DNA from: Nereida ignava
GTDB lineage: Bacteria; Pseudomonadota; Alphaproteobacteria; Rhodobacterales; Rhodobacteraceae
Reading direction: 5' to 3'
NCBI RefSeq assembly: GCF_001049735.1
Contig: NZ_CVPC01000002.1
Coordinates: forward strand, 62,001-126,000
DNA length: 64,000 nt
The position numbers and the translations under genes are program-made. Shown here in pieces: positions 63,155-64,000 of the stretch (positions are counted from its first letter, which is position 1; each line of letters begins with the position of its first letter). The notes below the pieces were generated by a model that saw only the letters and a list, made by a program, of their open reading frames with translations, was not told where the DNA came from and made no database searches.

Positions 63155-63774
63155 TGCTGGAACTTAATGACGTAGCCGTTGCCCGCGGTGGCATCACAGT
63201 GCTTGAAGGTGTCAGTTTTCATCTCGCCGCGGGCAATGCGCTGATTTTGCGGGGCGAAAACGGGATCGGAAAGACAACGCTGTTGCGCGCTATTGCTGGT
63301 CTTCAGCCGACAGTTAACGGAACGATCCAAGCGCCTGAGGAAAGTATTGCGTTTGCAAGTCACGCGGACGGAATTAAGGCGCAACTTACAGTGCGTGAAA
63401 ATCTGGAATTTTGGGCCGAAGTTTACGGCAACGCGTCATCGGATGTGGACGCCGCGATTCAAGCGATGAACCTTATGGAGTTGACTGATCGACCCGCCGC
63501 ACAAATGTCAGCGGGCCAAAAGCGCCGGCTTGGCTTGGGTCGCTTGCTCGTTACCGCAAGGCTAATCTGGGTACTTGACGAGCCTACAGTCTCGCTTGAC
63601 CGCGCATCAGTTGCGCTTTTCTCGGATGTTGTGCGGGCACATCTTGCGGGCGGTGGGGCTGCTCTGATTGCGACGCACATCGATCTTGGGATTGAGGCTG
63701 AAACGCTTGATTTAACACCATTTAAGGCCAAAGCGGATGTGACAGCCGATACCTTCGACGGGGACTACTGGTGA
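63154..63774 (+). CDS. ccmA: Haem exporter ATP-binding subunit CcmA
   Basis: A 206-residue ABC ATPase of the cytochrome c maturation system. Walker A is GENGIGKTT, the signature [14 protein letters not shown] and Walker [13 protein letters not shown], with [23 protein letters not shown] typical of CcmA. CcmAB drives release of holo-CcmE. ATG 63154 lies on the TGATG junction; the open frame before it belongs to the preceding gene's region. Confidence 0.95.
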   Translation: MLELNDVAVARGGITVLEGVSFHLAAGNALILRGENGIGKTTLLRAIAGLQPTVNGTIQAPEESIAFASHADGIKAQLTVRENLEFWAEVYGNASSDVDAAIQAMNLMELTDRPAAQMSAGQKRRLGLGRLLVTARLIWVLDEPTVSLDRASVALFSDVVRAHLAGGGAALIATHIDLGIEAETLDLTPFKAKADVTADTFDGDYW

Positions 63775-64000
63775 AGGCCCTTCTTCTTCGAGATTTACGG
63801 CTCGCAATACGGGCGGGCGGCGGCTTCGGCTTGGGTCTCGCGTTTTTTTTGATCCTTGCAACGCTTATCCCATTTGGTGTGGGCCCGCAGCCAGACGTCT
63901 TGGCTTCAATCGCGCCTGGCGTTCTTTGGGTCGGTGCACTTTTGTCATGCCTTTTGTCGCTTGAGCGTATTTTCGCGTTAGATTTTGAAGACGGCGCGCT
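63771..64000 (+). CDS. ccmB: Haem exporter membrane subunit CcmB, 5' part
   Basis: The gene starts with GTG 63771, overlapping ccmA by four bases (GTGA), and runs off the right edge after 76 codons. The translated start ([16 protein letters not shown], then [22 protein letters not shown] and [31 protein letters not shown]) is the characteristic CcmB N-terminus, a membrane partner of CcmA. Confidence 0.94.
   Translation, partial: MKALLLRDLRLAIRAGGGFGLGLAFFLILATLIPFGVGPQPDVLASIAPGVLWVGALLSCLLSLERIFALDFEDGA

Overview
The window reads as chromosomal DNA of an alphaproteobacterium of the family Rhodobacteraceae (Roseobacter group). The main reasons are a Rhodobacterales-type gene transfer agent (GTA) cluster, a pyruvate dehydrogenase E1-beta with its own lipoyl domain, an OlsB-type ornithine lipid acyltransferase, a ccmAB start downstream of secDF, and an overall gene set typical of that family. 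No rRNA, tRNA, CRISPR array, insertion sequence or integrase was seen. No gene-free stretch exceeds 300 bases; the longest are 21691-21950 (GTA promoter and leader) and 52586-52821 (divergent control region of an efflux operon).

Layout. 1-5.2 kb: end of an RTX-like protein, msrB plus a GNAT acetyltransferase, olsB, uup and an aminotransferase. 5.3-9 kb: cysS, cimA and an NDUFAF6-like member of the squalene/phytoene synthase family in one overlapping operon. 9-14.3 kb: an MFS transporter and four cobalamin genes (cbiA/cobB, cobA, cbiD, cobK) in two divergent units. 14.3-16.8 kb: an AlkA-type glycosylase, an esterase, and a cytochrome b561-YceI fusion. 17-21.7 kb: fatty acid synthesis (fabD, fabG, acpP, fabF) and mltG.

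21.8-35.8 kb: a complete-looking GTA structural cluster in the RcGTA order (small terminase, large terminase, portal, gp3.5, prohead protease, capsid, adaptor, stopper, tail terminator, tail tube, gp10, chaperone, tape measure, distal tail, hub, NlpC/P60 peptidase, megatron). It lies behind a good sigma70-type promoter. Two genes carry single lesions: the large terminase has an in-frame TAG where a Walker B tryptophan belongs, and the hub gene has a one-base frameshift in an A run. The rest of the cluster is open and looks constrained, so either the GTA was inactivated very recently, or there are two sequencing errors, or the genes are recoded in a way not recognised. A 179-base gap between capsid and adaptor genes holds three inverted repeats.

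35.9-43.4 kb: cysE, then a leftward block for central metabolism (ftsB, pdhA, pdhB, pdhC; fda; pgk). 43.5-47.5 kb: two tandem cyclophilins (cytoplasmic and secreted), an Atm1-type ABC exporter and an anchored RTX-repeat protein. 47.6-52.6 kb: an RND efflux pump with its adaptor behind two abutting palindromes. 52.8-57.6 kb: a YfgM-like TPR protein, bamB, der, a GNAT protein and a TspO-like membrane protein. 57.6-64 kb: serS, yajC-secD-secF, a TauE/SafE permease, an NDUFAF3-like Mth938 protein, ccmA and the start of ccmB.

Functional themes are envelope biogenesis and protein export (BamB, YfgM-like, YajC-SecDF, MltG, periplasmic cyclophilin, FtsB), central carbon and lipid metabolism, cobalamin synthesis, and a domesticated phage-like DNA transfer particle.
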